Shown piece after piece: positions 34,077 to 41,845 of a stretch of 64,000 bases of DNA. Position 1 is the stretch's first letter. Every line of letters begins with the position of its first letter. The DNA comes from Sulfurovum sp. GTDB taxonomy: Bacteria; Campylobacterota; Campylobacteria; Campylobacterales; Sulfurovaceae. Both the position numbers and the translations under genes were made by a program. The notes beneath the pieces are model-generated. The model searched no databases. It was not told the origin of the DNA and worked only from the letters and a program-made list of their open reading frames with translations. The stretch spans positions 89,312 through 153,311 of the forward strand of contig JALXCZ010000011.1 of the NCBI GenBank assembly GCA_026990595.1, read 5' to 3'.

Positions 34077-35292
34077 TCTGTTCTCCTTCTATATAAATAT
34101 GTGCAACCTCTTTGGTGTGAATGATGCTCCAAAGGGCTATCTCTTCTTTGCTTTGCGGCAGGTCGGGCAGTGTAACTACTACAAGATCTGCCAGTCTTCC
34201 GGCTTCAATTCTACCACAATTCAAGCCAAGTATCTCTGCGGCATCTTGAGTAGAGGCTTTAATGAGTTGTGGGGCAAGTGTGTTGAGGGGTGCCTGATGG
34301 TGCAGCATGAGTGCTGCTCTGAACTCATCAAAAATGCTGAGAGAGTCGTTGGAACTCAGCCCGTCTGTGGCTACAGAGTAGGGAAGATCCAGCTCTTTGA
34401 GTGTTTCTATAGCTAACCTTCCACAGCCCAGATAACGGTTACTTCGAGGACAGTGGGCAATGGAGTGCCCTTTGCTTTGCAAATAGGCTAACTCTTCCCG
34501 GGTTGCCTGTACGGCATGGGTAAAGTGTGCAGGGTAGGTGTCAAAGGCATGCATGAACTCTTCTATGTTTGTGACAGGGGTAGAGGCATTGAAATATTTT
34601 TCAAAGAAGGCTTTGAACTCTCCTTCTCCTTTTTCTAGCCATTCATGCTCTGCCTGTGACTCCAGAAAATGGCTGCTCAGCGGCATACTGTGTTGTTTTG
34701 CAAGTGCCACTGCTTTTTGCAAAATGACAGGATGTACCGAGTAGGGCGAGTGTATGGCAACTGCCGCAGTGACTTTGCTCTTTTTGGGGCAACTTTGTGA
34801 TGCTTTTACACGCTCCAAAAAGTCACCGTAAAGCATATCGGCATATTGGGCATTGGAGCCTATGAGCTCATTGAAAAAGACTACCCTTTGGGGAGTTTGT
34901 TCACAGACTTCAAGTTCTGTACCGAAACTGGAGATGGCACCAAATGTGGTAATGCCTGAGCGTAACATGTTGTCACACTCCTGTTGCATCATTGTGTTGT
35001 CACAAGATTGCATCAGTTCATCTCTGTTGGCAATGACCGAGTCCAGCCATGGCATAAAAGAGCCGTATTCCAAAGAGGTTCTGTTGGCTGAGAATTCCAG
35101 ATGCACATGGGTGTTGATGAACCCGGGGTAGATAACAGAATGGGGAGCTGTTCTCACTACCTCTGCTTCAGGGTAGGTTTGAAGCAGGTTTTCCAGAGAG
35201 TCCACCGTTTTGATCGTCTCATCAAATGCTACTGCCTGGTATTCTACAAAGCCTTCAGGAGTATAGATATAGTCGGCTACAAGTATTTTCAT
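34069..35292 (-). CDS. mqnX: Aminofutalosine deaminase-like amidohydrolase (menaquinone, futalosine pathway)
   Basis: 407 residues of the amidohydrolase superfamily (chlorohydrolase/cytosine deaminase-like). Metal ligands are HVH in FINTHVHLEFS near 61, a His in SSHFLESQAEHE, HFTHAVQ, and Asp in ATDGLSSND. Helicobacter and relatives use a protein of this family to deaminate aminofutalosine in the alternative menaquinone pathway; the subfamily assignment is by resemblance and taxonomy. It starts the small operon with sppA. Confidence 0.78.
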   Translation of the reverse strand: MKILVADYIYTPEGFVEYQAVAFDETIKTVDSLENLLQTYPEAEVVRTAPHSVIYPGFINTHVHLEFSANRTSLEYGSFMPWLDSVIANRDELMQSCDNTMMQQECDNMLRSGITTFGAISSFGTELEVCEQTPQRVVFFNELIGSNAQYADMLYGDFLERVKASQSCPKKSKVTAAVAIHSPYSVHPVILQKAVALAKQHSMPLSSHFLESQAEHEWLEKGEGEFKAFFEKYFNASTPVTNIEEFMHAFDTYPAHFTHAVQATREELAYLQSKGHSIAHCPRSNRYLGCGRLAIETLKELDLPYSVATDGLSSNDSLSIFDEFRAALMLHHQAPLNTLAPQLIKASTQDAAEILGLNCGRIEAGRLADLVVVTLPDLPQSKEEIALWSIIHTKEVAHIYIEGEQIA

Positions 35293-35345
35293 AGAGTTTT
35301 CCTTTGATTGCCCAGATTGAGTGTTGTGGTTACAGTTTGATACAT

Positions 35346-35831
35346 TTATTTAGGGATTCCTATAACATTTTCTTTAAAAATTGTTTTATATAAAATCGCA
35401 CCGCCAAATGTTGAATTTGTTAAATTATTGTCATCAAATATTGCTGAGCCTAATGCTGATTCACTAAAATTACAGTTATCGATTATTGCATGGGAAAAAT
35501 TGCCTTTCCAAATTCTTGCTTCAGTAAAATTCACATCCCGCAAGATGGCATTAACAAATGTAGCCCCCTTTATATTTGAGTTAACAAATAAGGCATGACT
35601 TAAATCCGAATTGGAAAAATTTGCTTTATGTGCAATGGTGTTGGTAAAATTGACATGTGTCAAGTTTGCATCATTTAAATTCGACATGCTTAAGTCGAGA
35701 CCTTTTAAATCTGCATAACTCAAATCACACATAGGACAGTCTCCGTCCTCCTTGAGTTTCTTTAGATCATTAATATCAAAGGCAAAAAGCAGATTTGAGC
35801 AGATCAGTACTGATAATATTATGTTTTTCAT
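35346..35831 (-). CDS. Secreted pentapeptide-repeat protein
   Basis: 161 residues with a Sec signal peptide. CPMC near residue 35 is followed by about 20 pentapeptide repeats of A(D/N)LXX type (LSMSNLNDANLTHVNF...), which form a right-handed quadrilateral beta-helix. The gene overlaps its upstream neighbour, a thioredoxin-fold protein, by ATGA. That coupling and the CPMC pair suggest that the thioredoxin partner acts on its cysteines (inference). No enzymatic role is known. Confidence 0.83.
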   Translation of the reverse strand: MKNIILSVLICSNLLFAFDINDLKKLKEDGDCPMCDLSYADLKGLDLSMSNLNDANLTHVNFTNTIAHKANFSNSDLSHALFVNSNIKGATFVNAILRDVNFTEARIWKGNFSHAIIDNCNFSESALGSAIFDDNNLTNSTFGGAILYKTIFKENVIGIPK

Positions 35832-36208
35832 TTTAAAGCCTTCAGGTTTTGAAGAAAGATATCTGCTTTGCTTCCGCCAATAATTTTATTTTTTTCTTTT
35901 GCATTTTTATCGATAAAGAAAAAGGTAGGAATACCAATATAGTTAAATCCTTCCGGCAGCGTATCTTTTTGAATATCAAGGGTTAAAACAATAAAATGTT
36001 TTTTTATATAGCTGACAACCTCTTTATTTTTAAAAACAACTTCTTTCATATAATTGCATTCAGGACACCATGTTGCAGAATACATCATCATCACTTCTTT
36101 ATTTTGCGTTTTTGCTTTTTGTAATGCTTTGTTAAAATTGTGTTCAAATTGTAATTCACCAGCAAATAATGCTAATGTGCATGCAATGATCAATAGGAGT
36201 GATTTCAT
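35828..36208 (-). CDS. Periplasmic thioredoxin-fold protein (CPEC)
   Basis: 126 residues with a signal peptide (about 1-16) and a thioredoxin-like domain. The redox motif is WCPEC near residue 48 and the cis-Pro is in IGIPTFF. It resembles the thioredoxin_7/DUF255-like small periplasmic thiol reductases (SoxW-like). It is coupled to the pentapeptide protein. A TATAAT-like -10 (minus strand, near 36276) precedes it. Confidence 0.85.
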   Translation of the reverse strand: MKSLLLIIACTLALFAGELQFEHNFNKALQKAKTQNKEVMMMYSATWCPECNYMKEVVFKNKEVVSYIKKHFIVLTLDIQKDTLPEGFNYIGIPTFFFIDKNAKEKNKIIGGSKADIFLQNLKALK

Positions 36209-36362
36209 ATTTTACCCTTATGCTTTTTTGTTTTAAACGCTTGATTTTTTATATACCTATTTTATTCAAGGTACATTATAGGCACTATATACTTATAAAT
36301 GGAACTTCTAAAGTGAAAAGAGAAAGTCTTATAAAGTGATGAGCAGATATGCGTTTTGTTAT

Positions 36363-36917
36363 CTACCTTATCTTGCTCAATATCTTAGCTGTATTCTTTG
36401 CACTTGTATCAACGCCGCCAAATATATTACATTCGGTAAGTTTCATTCCACAAAATTCTATAATTTGTTCTTTAAACATATTTTTTAACCGTCTATTTGC
36501 TCCTGTGAGCATATAAATAAAATGTGGAGCTCCGGTTGTTGTGAATATTTTTACAGTTTTACCTTGTAATAAACCTTTTGGTCTTGAATTAACATATTTA
36601 AAGGCAAAGCCTTTAGATAAGTTCCAATCAAAAAAGTTTTTTAATATTGCCGGCATACTACCCCACCAATAGGGGAATACAAAAACTATCTCATCGGCAT
36701 TTGAGATGCTGTTTTGATAATATTTCATCTCTTTTGTGACGACTAATTCATTGGCATTTTCATATGTAAAGAAAGGCTGTTGATTTTCATCTCTATATAA
36801 ATCCAGTATCTCAATCTTGAAGTTTTTTTTCTCTGAAATTTCTTTATATTTATTTGCCATTGCAAAAGAAAAACTGTTTTGTTTGGGATGTGCAACGATG
36901 ATTAAAATATTTTTCAT
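36363..36917 (-). CDS. Flavodoxin-fold NAD(P)H:quinone oxidoreductase-like protein
   Basis: 184 residues. It has IIVAHPKQNSFSFAMAN at the N-terminus (flavin phosphate loop), FVFPYWWGSMPAILKNFFDW near 80 and TTTGAPHFIYM near 118, which are typical of the KefF/MdaB/NQO family. It probably reduces quinones or electrophiles with NAD(P)H. It lies just downstream of the hairpin repeat at 36946-37008, and it could be a third cassette of the same array or the first resident gene. More AT-rich than the surrounding core genes. Confidence 0.86.
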   Translation of the reverse strand: MKNILIIVAHPKQNSFSFAMANKYKEISEKKNFKIEILDLYRDENQQPFFTYENANELVVTKEMKYYQNSISNADEIVFVFPYWWGSMPAILKNFFDWNLSKGFAFKYVNSRPKGLLQGKTVKIFTTTGAPHFIYMLTGANRRLKNMFKEQIIEFCGMKLTECNIFGGVDTSAKNTAKILSKIR

Positions 36918-36945
36918 TTTTATGTGTCCTTGTATGTTGTTAGAA

Positions 36946-37008
36946 AACGGCTGTCTTGAGAAATAGTTTTCCCGCTAGGGTAAACTATTGGTCTCCTCGT
37001 ATTTGTTA
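36946..37008 (-). repeat. Hairpin repeat copy 1 (attC-like)
   Basis: On the minus strand it begins TAACAAATACG at the stop codon of the 105-residue gene and ends GACAGCCGTT. The core is a 12-bp hairpin AATAGTTTACCC-TAGC-GGGAAAACTATT with one internal mismatch. It matches copy 2 at 39126-39188 at 57 of 63 positions. The difference G to A in one arm is matched by C to T in the other, so the stem is conserved. Similarity continues to the start codon of the next gene (AACATACAAGGA). Confidence 0.8.
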
Positions 37009-37323
37009 TACTTTAGTGACACTTTCATAGTAGTTTTGAACGGTAATCAATGGCTTTTCTTCTGATTTTATAGAGTCAATATATTCAAGCATCAATCGTG
37101 CAACATTTTGCACTCTATTTGGATGATAAATTTTCAAGTACTCAATCAAAGCAATGGCTCCATTTGTTCCTGTCATTCCGTAAGGAAATTCATTATTTAA
37201 AATTTTTTCAATATTCTTCTTAGTCCAATTTGCATTACTTGTATCCCCATCAATTTTAGGTTTATGTCCCATTGCAAATTCGTAATGAGATAACCAAAAT
37301 TCACTTGTATAACCTCTTGGCAT
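37006..37323 (-). CDS. Hypothetical protein, partner of the DUF262 gene
   Basis: 105 residues, no signal peptide, no recognised domain. It starts MPRGYTSEFWLSHY and has a central EFPYGMTGTNGAIALIEYLK segment suggesting a helical nucleic-acid- or protein-binding fold. It follows the DUF262 gene by 35 nt in the same orientation, and its stop codon is part of hairpin repeat copy 1. It may be an accessory or immunity protein, but nothing in the sequence shows this. Confidence 0.6.
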   Translation of the reverse strand: MPRGYTSEFWLSHYEFAMGHKPKIDGDTSNANWTKKNIEKILNNEFPYGMTGTNGAIALIEYLKIYHPNRVQNVARLMLEYIDSIKSEEKPLITVQNYYESVTKV

Positions 37324-37358
37324 AATTTAAATCCTTCTGTGTAGTATTTGTTAACATT

Positions 37359-39107
37359 TTATTGCAGTTTAGCCTTGAAGACATTTTGAATAAGTTCTTC
37401 TCTCTTTTCAAAGAATTCTTTAAAATTATTAAACTTTAAATCTATATCTTGAGGGATGTAATGTTTGTCACAATAGTCTTTCTGTTCTAATTTAGTTGCA
37501 TAGGTATCTTTAAACCATATTTCAAATTCTGTATCTTGTTTTTCAATATTAGGAATAGCTTCTAAAAGCTGTAAATTACCAATATAATTTGTATAGTCTT
37601 GAAAGACTTTTATTTCCTCATCAGTTAGACCTTTTTTCTTAAGAACTGATTTTTTAAATAAGCTTTTTGGAAAAATATGATCAATATGAAACTTATTTCT
37701 AAAATCTAAAGTAGGATAAAGTAGAGATAATACGGAAAATGTAAATCCTTGTCCATATTTATAAAATGTAAGATTTTCTATATCTTCATCAGAAAATATT
37801 AATGTTTTATTTGTACCTTTAAATTTATCAATAATTTTAGCTAATGGAAACTCATCATTGATATCTTTTTGAATTAAGTCTCTAATTGGTCTTAATACAT
37901 TATCAGGTTGCCCACTAAAAGCTCTTTTTATCAGTGATAAAACAAGCCATTGTCTAATTTTTTTCTTATCTTCTAAATTTGAATTTGATGTAATAAAACT
38001 ATCTTTTACTTGCTTCTTATACAGATAATAAGCAATTGGTATTAAAGCATTATTTGAACTTAATGTTTCCCTATCATAGCCAAAACTACTCACTAGTTGG
38101 ACTGCTAACTTTAATGCCTTAGTGATGCTTTCCCAATTATTTTCTATTGCTAACATATTGCTTTTATTGAAATTATCTACTTTGAAAGCAAAATCTTTAA
38201 AATCACTTAGAATAAGAGATGATTTTAGTATAAAGTCTTTATCAACATCAAAACCATTCCCAATGTTGTTTATTTCATCTACTATAGTTATAATTTCTTC
38301 TCTTGCATCTTTAGTTTCCCATTGTGCTGTTGCAATCGATAATAATAAATCTGAATAACTTAACTTTGTTCCTCCACTATTAATTCTAATAAAGATATTT
38401 AAAACTTTATCTAATGACTGGCTTGCCTCTTTGTAGTAGCTCAAAATACCTTTTTCAATAATTACATTTCTTAGCTTAAATAATGTATTATTTGCAAACT
38501 TTGCTTGTTCAGTATTATATTCAGTGAAAATTTCATTTGTTAACAGATAACTATTTACATCGCCTGGTTCTTCAAGTTTTAAAATATCTCCTACATAAAA
38601 CCAAAAATGTGTTTCATCTTTTTCAGTAGATTCATTTTCTGTTAAAAAAGAAAAATCATACTCTAAATCATCAGATGATGATTTAGAAATTAAATTTATA
38701 TATAATTTCCTAGATGGGTAAGCATCTGGATTGTCGTATCTTTTTCGAGGTAATTTATATGCAAAACTACCTTTTAATGCTATGTATAATGAGGTTAATC
38801 TTTGTTGACCATCCAAAATAGCAGTTATTTTATCATCCCCATTGATAGAAGCTTTAGGGTTATGTCTATTATTTCTTTCATTATAATTTCTGATAAACTC
38901 ATAAAATTCATAATTATTAACATTTTCTTTATCCACTTCCCAAAATAAAAATGAACTAATTGGGTAATCCCTCATCAAGCTGTCAAATAGTCTTTCTATT
39001 TGATAAGTATCCCATACAAATTCCCTTTGAATCGTTGGAAGTAGATACTCTTTCTTATGAATTTTTTCAATAACATTTTTTATAGTTAAAGCTGTTTCGT
39101 ATGACAT
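37359..39107 (-). CDS. DUF262/DUF1524 HNH (GmrSD-like) protein
   Basis: 582 residues. The N-terminal DUF262 domain has IQREFVWD near residue 22 and ILDGQQRLTSLY near 92, the ParB-like NTPase motifs. The C-terminus has DHIFPKS (about 475) followed by NYIGNLQLL and NIEKQD, the HNH-type nuclease pattern of DUF1524. This is the GmrSD-type arrangement, known from type IV restriction of modified phage DNA, though stand-alone homologues are mostly untested. The gene is clearly more AT-rich than its neighbours. It is bounded with its partner by two hairpin repeats. Confidence 0.88.
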   Translation of the reverse strand: MSYETALTIKNVIEKIHKKEYLLPTIQREFVWDTYQIERLFDSLMRDYPISSFLFWEVDKENVNNYEFYEFIRNYNERNNRHNPKASINGDDKITAILDGQQRLTSLYIALKGSFAYKLPRKRYDNPDAYPSRKLYINLISKSSSDDLEYDFSFLTENESTEKDETHFWFYVGDILKLEEPGDVNSYLLTNEIFTEYNTEQAKFANNTLFKLRNVIIEKGILSYYKEASQSLDKVLNIFIRINSGGTKLSYSDLLLSIATAQWETKDAREEIITIVDEINNIGNGFDVDKDFILKSSLILSDFKDFAFKVDNFNKSNMLAIENNWESITKALKLAVQLVSSFGYDRETLSSNNALIPIAYYLYKKQVKDSFITSNSNLEDKKKIRQWLVLSLIKRAFSGQPDNVLRPIRDLIQKDINDEFPLAKIIDKFKGTNKTLIFSDEDIENLTFYKYGQGFTFSVLSLLYPTLDFRNKFHIDHIFPKSLFKKSVLKKKGLTDEEIKVFQDYTNYIGNLQLLEAIPNIEKQDTEFEIWFKDTYATKLEQKDYCDKHYIPQDIDLKFNNFKEFFEKREELIQNVFKAKLQ

Positions 39108-39125
39108 TTAGTTCCTTTGTATGTT

Positions 39126-39188
39126 AACGACTGTCGTGAGCAATAATTTTCCCGCTAGGGTAAATTATTGGTCTCCTCGTTTTTGTTA
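39126..39188 (-). repeat. Hairpin repeat copy 2 (attC-like)
   Basis: On the minus strand TAACAAAAACG opens the element and CAGTCGTT(AAC) closes it, so the ends can pair as TAAC/GTTA. Inside are short CGAGGAG and CTCACG arms that can pair with one bulged G, and a central hairpin AATAATTTACCC-TAGC-GGGAAAATTATT. Copy 1 is at 36946-37008. It lies between the 74-residue gene and the DUF262 gene, 19 nt before the latter's start. Confidence 0.8.
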
Positions 39189-39225
39189 GTGTTTTTGAAC
39201 AATTCTAAGTTGTTTTTTCATTGAA

Positions 39226-39450
39226 CTAACTTATTTTATATAAATTATGATTATCAGTTCTAATAGTTAAATGAGTAATATTAGAAAAAAAGCCTTTTTC
39301 ATAATTTTCTTTAAATTGTTTTCCAAAAGTTGTTGGCGTAATTGATTCCCAGATTGAATTAAATAAAATATTTAATTCATATTCCCCAGCGTTTGTATTG
39401 TCTATAATACTTTGATATTGTTGAATTTGCTCATTAGTAAAATCTTCCAT
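39226..39450 (-). CDS. Small hypothetical protein upstream of the DUF262 cassette
   Basis: 74 residues, soluble, acidic N-terminus (MEDFTNEQIQQYQ), no recognised domain. AAGGAC lies before the ATG. Base composition is as AT-rich as the DUF262 gene, and it is followed by hairpin repeat copy 2 after about 37 nt, as expected for a short single-gene cassette. Function unknown; coding status moderately supported. Confidence 0.5.
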   Translation of the reverse strand: MEDFTNEQIQQYQSIIDNTNAGEYELNILFNSIWESITPTTFGKQFKENYEKGFFSNITHLTIRTDNHNLYKIS

Positions 39451-39700
39451 TTATTTTGTCCTTATTTATTTGTACACTAACTATATTATTTAGAAGAACA
39501 CAATGCCCTGCTATTATGATATTTCAGTATTAAGAGTATATCAAATATGTCTTGATATTGGTGAAACTTGCTCGAATTTGCATGATTTCACATTCTTATA
39601 GCTGTTTGATATAAGTCTGTAATGGTGGGTTATTGTATTTAGGGTCAGATTAAACCTATTTCGCTAAAATAATAGCCAAATATAACACACAAGGCAGAAA

Positions 39701-40180
39701 ATGAAAATAGTAGTAATCCAAGGTCCAAATTTGAATATGCTCGGAATTAGAGAGCAGAACATTTACGGACCAATGAAATTAGAAGATATTCACGCACAGA
39801 TGAAAGGTTTTGCAGAGCAAAACAAACTTGATATCGAGTTTTTTCAGAGTAACTTAGAAGGTGAGATTGTAGATCGTATTCAGGAATGTATCGGTGATGC
39901 GGACGGTATCATCATCAACCCTGCGGCATATACACACACTTCTATTGCCATTAGAGATGCTATCGCAGCAGTACAGATACCTACGCTTGAAGTACACCTA
40001 AGCAACATCCACCAAAGAGAAGAGTTCAGACACAAGTCACTGACTGCTCCTGTATGTGCAGGTCAGATCTTGGGTATGGGACCATTTGGTTACCACTTGG
40101 CAATGGTTGGTATGACACAGATCCTTTCTGAGATTTCGATGATGAAAGAACAACAGGCTAAAGCACAGCAAAAAGCGTAA
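39701..40180 (+). CDS. aroQ: 3-dehydroquinate dehydratase, type II
   Basis: 159 residues. Type II signatures are [11 protein letters not shown] at the N-terminus, [13 protein letters not shown] near 49 (the catalytic lid follows the Tyr loop), NPAAYTHTS near 75 and [15 protein letters not shown] near 100 with the catalytic His. It catalyses the third step of the shikimate pathway. AAGG precedes the ATG. The 250 nt upstream of it, back to the small cassette gene, hold no recognisable gene; presumably they carry its promoter. Confidence 0.96.
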   Translation: MKIVVIQGPNLNMLGIREQNIYGPMKLEDIHAQMKGFAEQNKLDIEFFQSNLEGEIVDRIQECIGDADGIIINPAAYTHTSIAIRDAIAAVQIPTLEVHLSNIHQREEFRHKSLTAPVCAGQILGMGPFGYHLAMVGMTQILSEISMMKEQQAKAQQKA

Positions 40181-40257
40181 TAGCTTCGGCAGGCTCAGCT
40201 ACCGAGTTTCCTCGTTCCCATCCGTCCTCGGTGGGAATACATAAATTAAATCCCATA

Positions 40258-40289
40258 TTTTGGTGTTGTAGGGGTACAACACCCTACAA
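40258..40289 (+). repeat. Inverted flanking repeat, left copy, before the Xaa-Pro peptidase gene
   Basis: TTTTGGTGTTGTAGGGG-TACAACACCCTACAA. It contains a small hairpin (TGTAGGG/CCCTACA) and is nearly identical to the reverse complement of 41317-41349, so the peptidase gene is bracketed by inverted copies. See finding. Confidence 0.7.
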
Positions 40290-40302
40290 AAAAAGGTTTC
40301 TT

Positions 40303-41322
40303 ATGAACTATATGCTTCTAAATGAAAATGCTATCTATTATGAATGCGGTTACAGTTGTGACAATGCACTCTACCTGCGTTTGGGTTCAGAAGCATATTT
40401 CATTACTGACGGTCGCTACACTATAGATGCCAAACAACATGTCAAAGGTGCCAAAGTAGTCATAAACGGTGACCTGTACGGTGAAGCGGTCAAACTGCTT
40501 AAAAAGGCTAAGGTTAAAAAGGTTGTGTTCGATCCTAAAGAGTGGAGTGTAGCGGGATTTGAGAAAATAAGCTCTCAGACAAAAGTGACTTTTAAAGCTA
40601 AGCCGGACTTTTCTCATAAAAAGCGCATTATCAAGTCAGATGCAGAGTTGAAGATCATTGCCAAGGCAGCCAAACTTGGTGCAAAAGCCTTTAAAACATT
40701 GGCAAAAGAGTTCAGCAGGAACGGCTTTGGTGAAGATGAGTTTACTTTAACACACAGAGCCAGAACGGTTCTGGGTGATTTTGGAAAATTCGATCTGAGT
40801 TTTGAGCCTATTGTAGCTGTGAATGCCAATGCGGCGAAACCGCATGCAACACCGACAAAAACAAAACTGAAAAAAGGTGACCTTTTGCTTGTTGATGCAG
40901 GGCTGAAGTACAAACGCTACTGCTCAGACAGAACACGTACGGTGTTTGCACAAGAGGGCTTTAAGTTCAAGACCAGACAACACTTCTCGCAAAAGAAGAT
41001 ACAAAAAGCCTACGATACCGTACTCAAAGCCCATGACAACGCCATAGCCAAAGCACGTTCGGGCATGAAAGCCAAAAAGGTAGATGCGCTCACACGTGAC
41101 ATCATAGAAAAAGCGGGGTTTGGAGAGTATTATGTACACTCCACAGGACATGGGGTAGGGCTTGATATTCACGAGATGCCTTACATCTCTAAAAAGTCAG
41201 ACACCATCATAGAAGACGGGATGGTCTATACCATAGAGCCAGGCATCTACATACCCAATGAATTTGGTATACGCATAGAAGATATGGTAGCTATGGTAGA
41301 CGGAAAGGTAAAGGTATTGTAG
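40303..41322 (+). CDS. pepQ: M24 family Xaa-Pro aminopeptidase
   Basis: About 339 residues from the ATG at 40303; upstream in-frame codons from 40231 run through the repeat element and are unlikely. The C-terminal pita-bread domain has the dinuclear metal ligands: LVDAGLKYKRYCSDRTRT (two Asp), HSTGHGVGLDIHE (His), YTIEPGIY (Glu) and GIRIEDMV (Glu). The short N-terminal creatinase-like domain fits Xaa-Pro aminopeptidase/dipeptidase of Campylobacterota. It hydrolyses peptides with proline in position two. The stop codon lies inside the right flanking repeat. Confidence 0.9.
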   Translation: MNYMLLNENAIYYECGYSCDNALYLRLGSEAYFITDGRYTIDAKQHVKGAKVVINGDLYGEAVKLLKKAKVKKVVFDPKEWSVAGFEKISSQTKVTFKAKPDFSHKKRIIKSDAELKIIAKAAKLGAKAFKTLAKEFSRNGFGEDEFTLTHRARTVLGDFGKFDLSFEPIVAVNANAAKPHATPTKTKLKKGDLLLVDAGLKYKRYCSDRTRTVFAQEGFKFKTRQHFSQKKIQKAYDTVLKAHDNAIAKARSGMKAKKVDALTRDIIEKAGFGEYYVHSTGHGVGLDIHEMPYISKKSDTIIEDGMVYTIEPGIYIPNEFGIRIEDMVAMVDGKVKVL

Positions 41323-41349
41323 GGTTGCTGTACCCTTACAACACCAAAA
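41317..41349 (-). repeat. Inverted flanking repeat, right copy, after the Xaa-Pro peptidase gene
   Basis: On the minus strand this reads TTTTGGTGTTGTAAGGG-TACAGCAACCCTACAAT, matching the left copy at 40258-40289 with a few changes. It contains the peptidase stop codon and ends one base before the folK start. It may act as a terminator-like hairpin, but there is no T-run on the + strand. Confidence 0.7.
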
Positions 41350-41350
41350 G

Positions 41351-41845
41351 ATGGACATGGTAAAAAGAAAAAAACTCAATAAAAACCATACATTGATTTC
41401 TACCCCGCATTTTCCCTATAATACCAAAAGCAAAGGCGGCAACCGTGCACTTCTTGGCATAGGTGGAAACATAGGCGATGTCATACGCCGTTTTGAACAC
41501 CTTTTTTGGTATTTGAAACGTTCACCGTTTGTGCATGTCGTGGAGACAGCACCACTGTTAAAGAACCCGCCGTTTGGCTATACCCGGCAGGATGATTTTT
41601 TCAACTCACTGTTGTTGGTTGAAACCAGGTTGACACCGCAGGCATTATTGCGTTATGTGTTACGTGTCGAGAGACTGTTTGGACGTAAGCGTTCCTTTCA
41701 GGATGCACCGCGTACGCTAGATATAGATATAATATTTTATGAGAATGTGAAGATGGATACCAAAACCCTGACACTTCCGCATCCGGGATGGATGAAGAGA
41801 AGTTCAGTGCTTATCCCGCTCTCACATATGAAAGGTCGTTTATAA
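41351..41845 (+). CDS. folK: HPPK, 2-amino-4-hydroxy-6-hydroxymethyldihydropteridine diphosphokinase
   Basis: 164 residues (start at 41351 or 41357). ALLGIGGNIGDV opens the HPPK fold after an extra ~30-residue leader. The signature DAPRTLDIDIIFY near 118-130 carries the ATP/Mg-binding Asp residues, and LPHPGWMKRSSVLIPL completes the family pattern. It pyrophosphorylates the pterin for folate synthesis. Its stop overlaps the flhF-like start by one base (TAATG). Confidence 0.92.
   Translation: MDMVKRKKLNKNHTLISTPHFPYNTKSKGGNRALLGIGGNIGDVIRRFEHLFWYLKRSPFVHVVETAPLLKNPPFGYTRQDDFFNSLLLVETRLTPQALLRYVLRVERLFGRKRSFQDAPRTLDIDIIFYENVKMDTKTLTLPHPGWMKRSSVLIPLSHMKGRL

Noticed and set aside
36231..36361. 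Possible third attC-like element after the flavodoxin-fold gene (TAACAAAACGC ... GCGTTTAA)
   Set aside because: Only the end bases match the other two repeats. There is no central hairpin, and the segment contains the likely promoter of the next gene.
40181..40250. Hairpins after aroQ (TTCCCA/TGGGAA) as a distinct regulatory RNA
   Set aside because: Short stems with no T-run and no second copy; best seen as ordinary intergenic structure.
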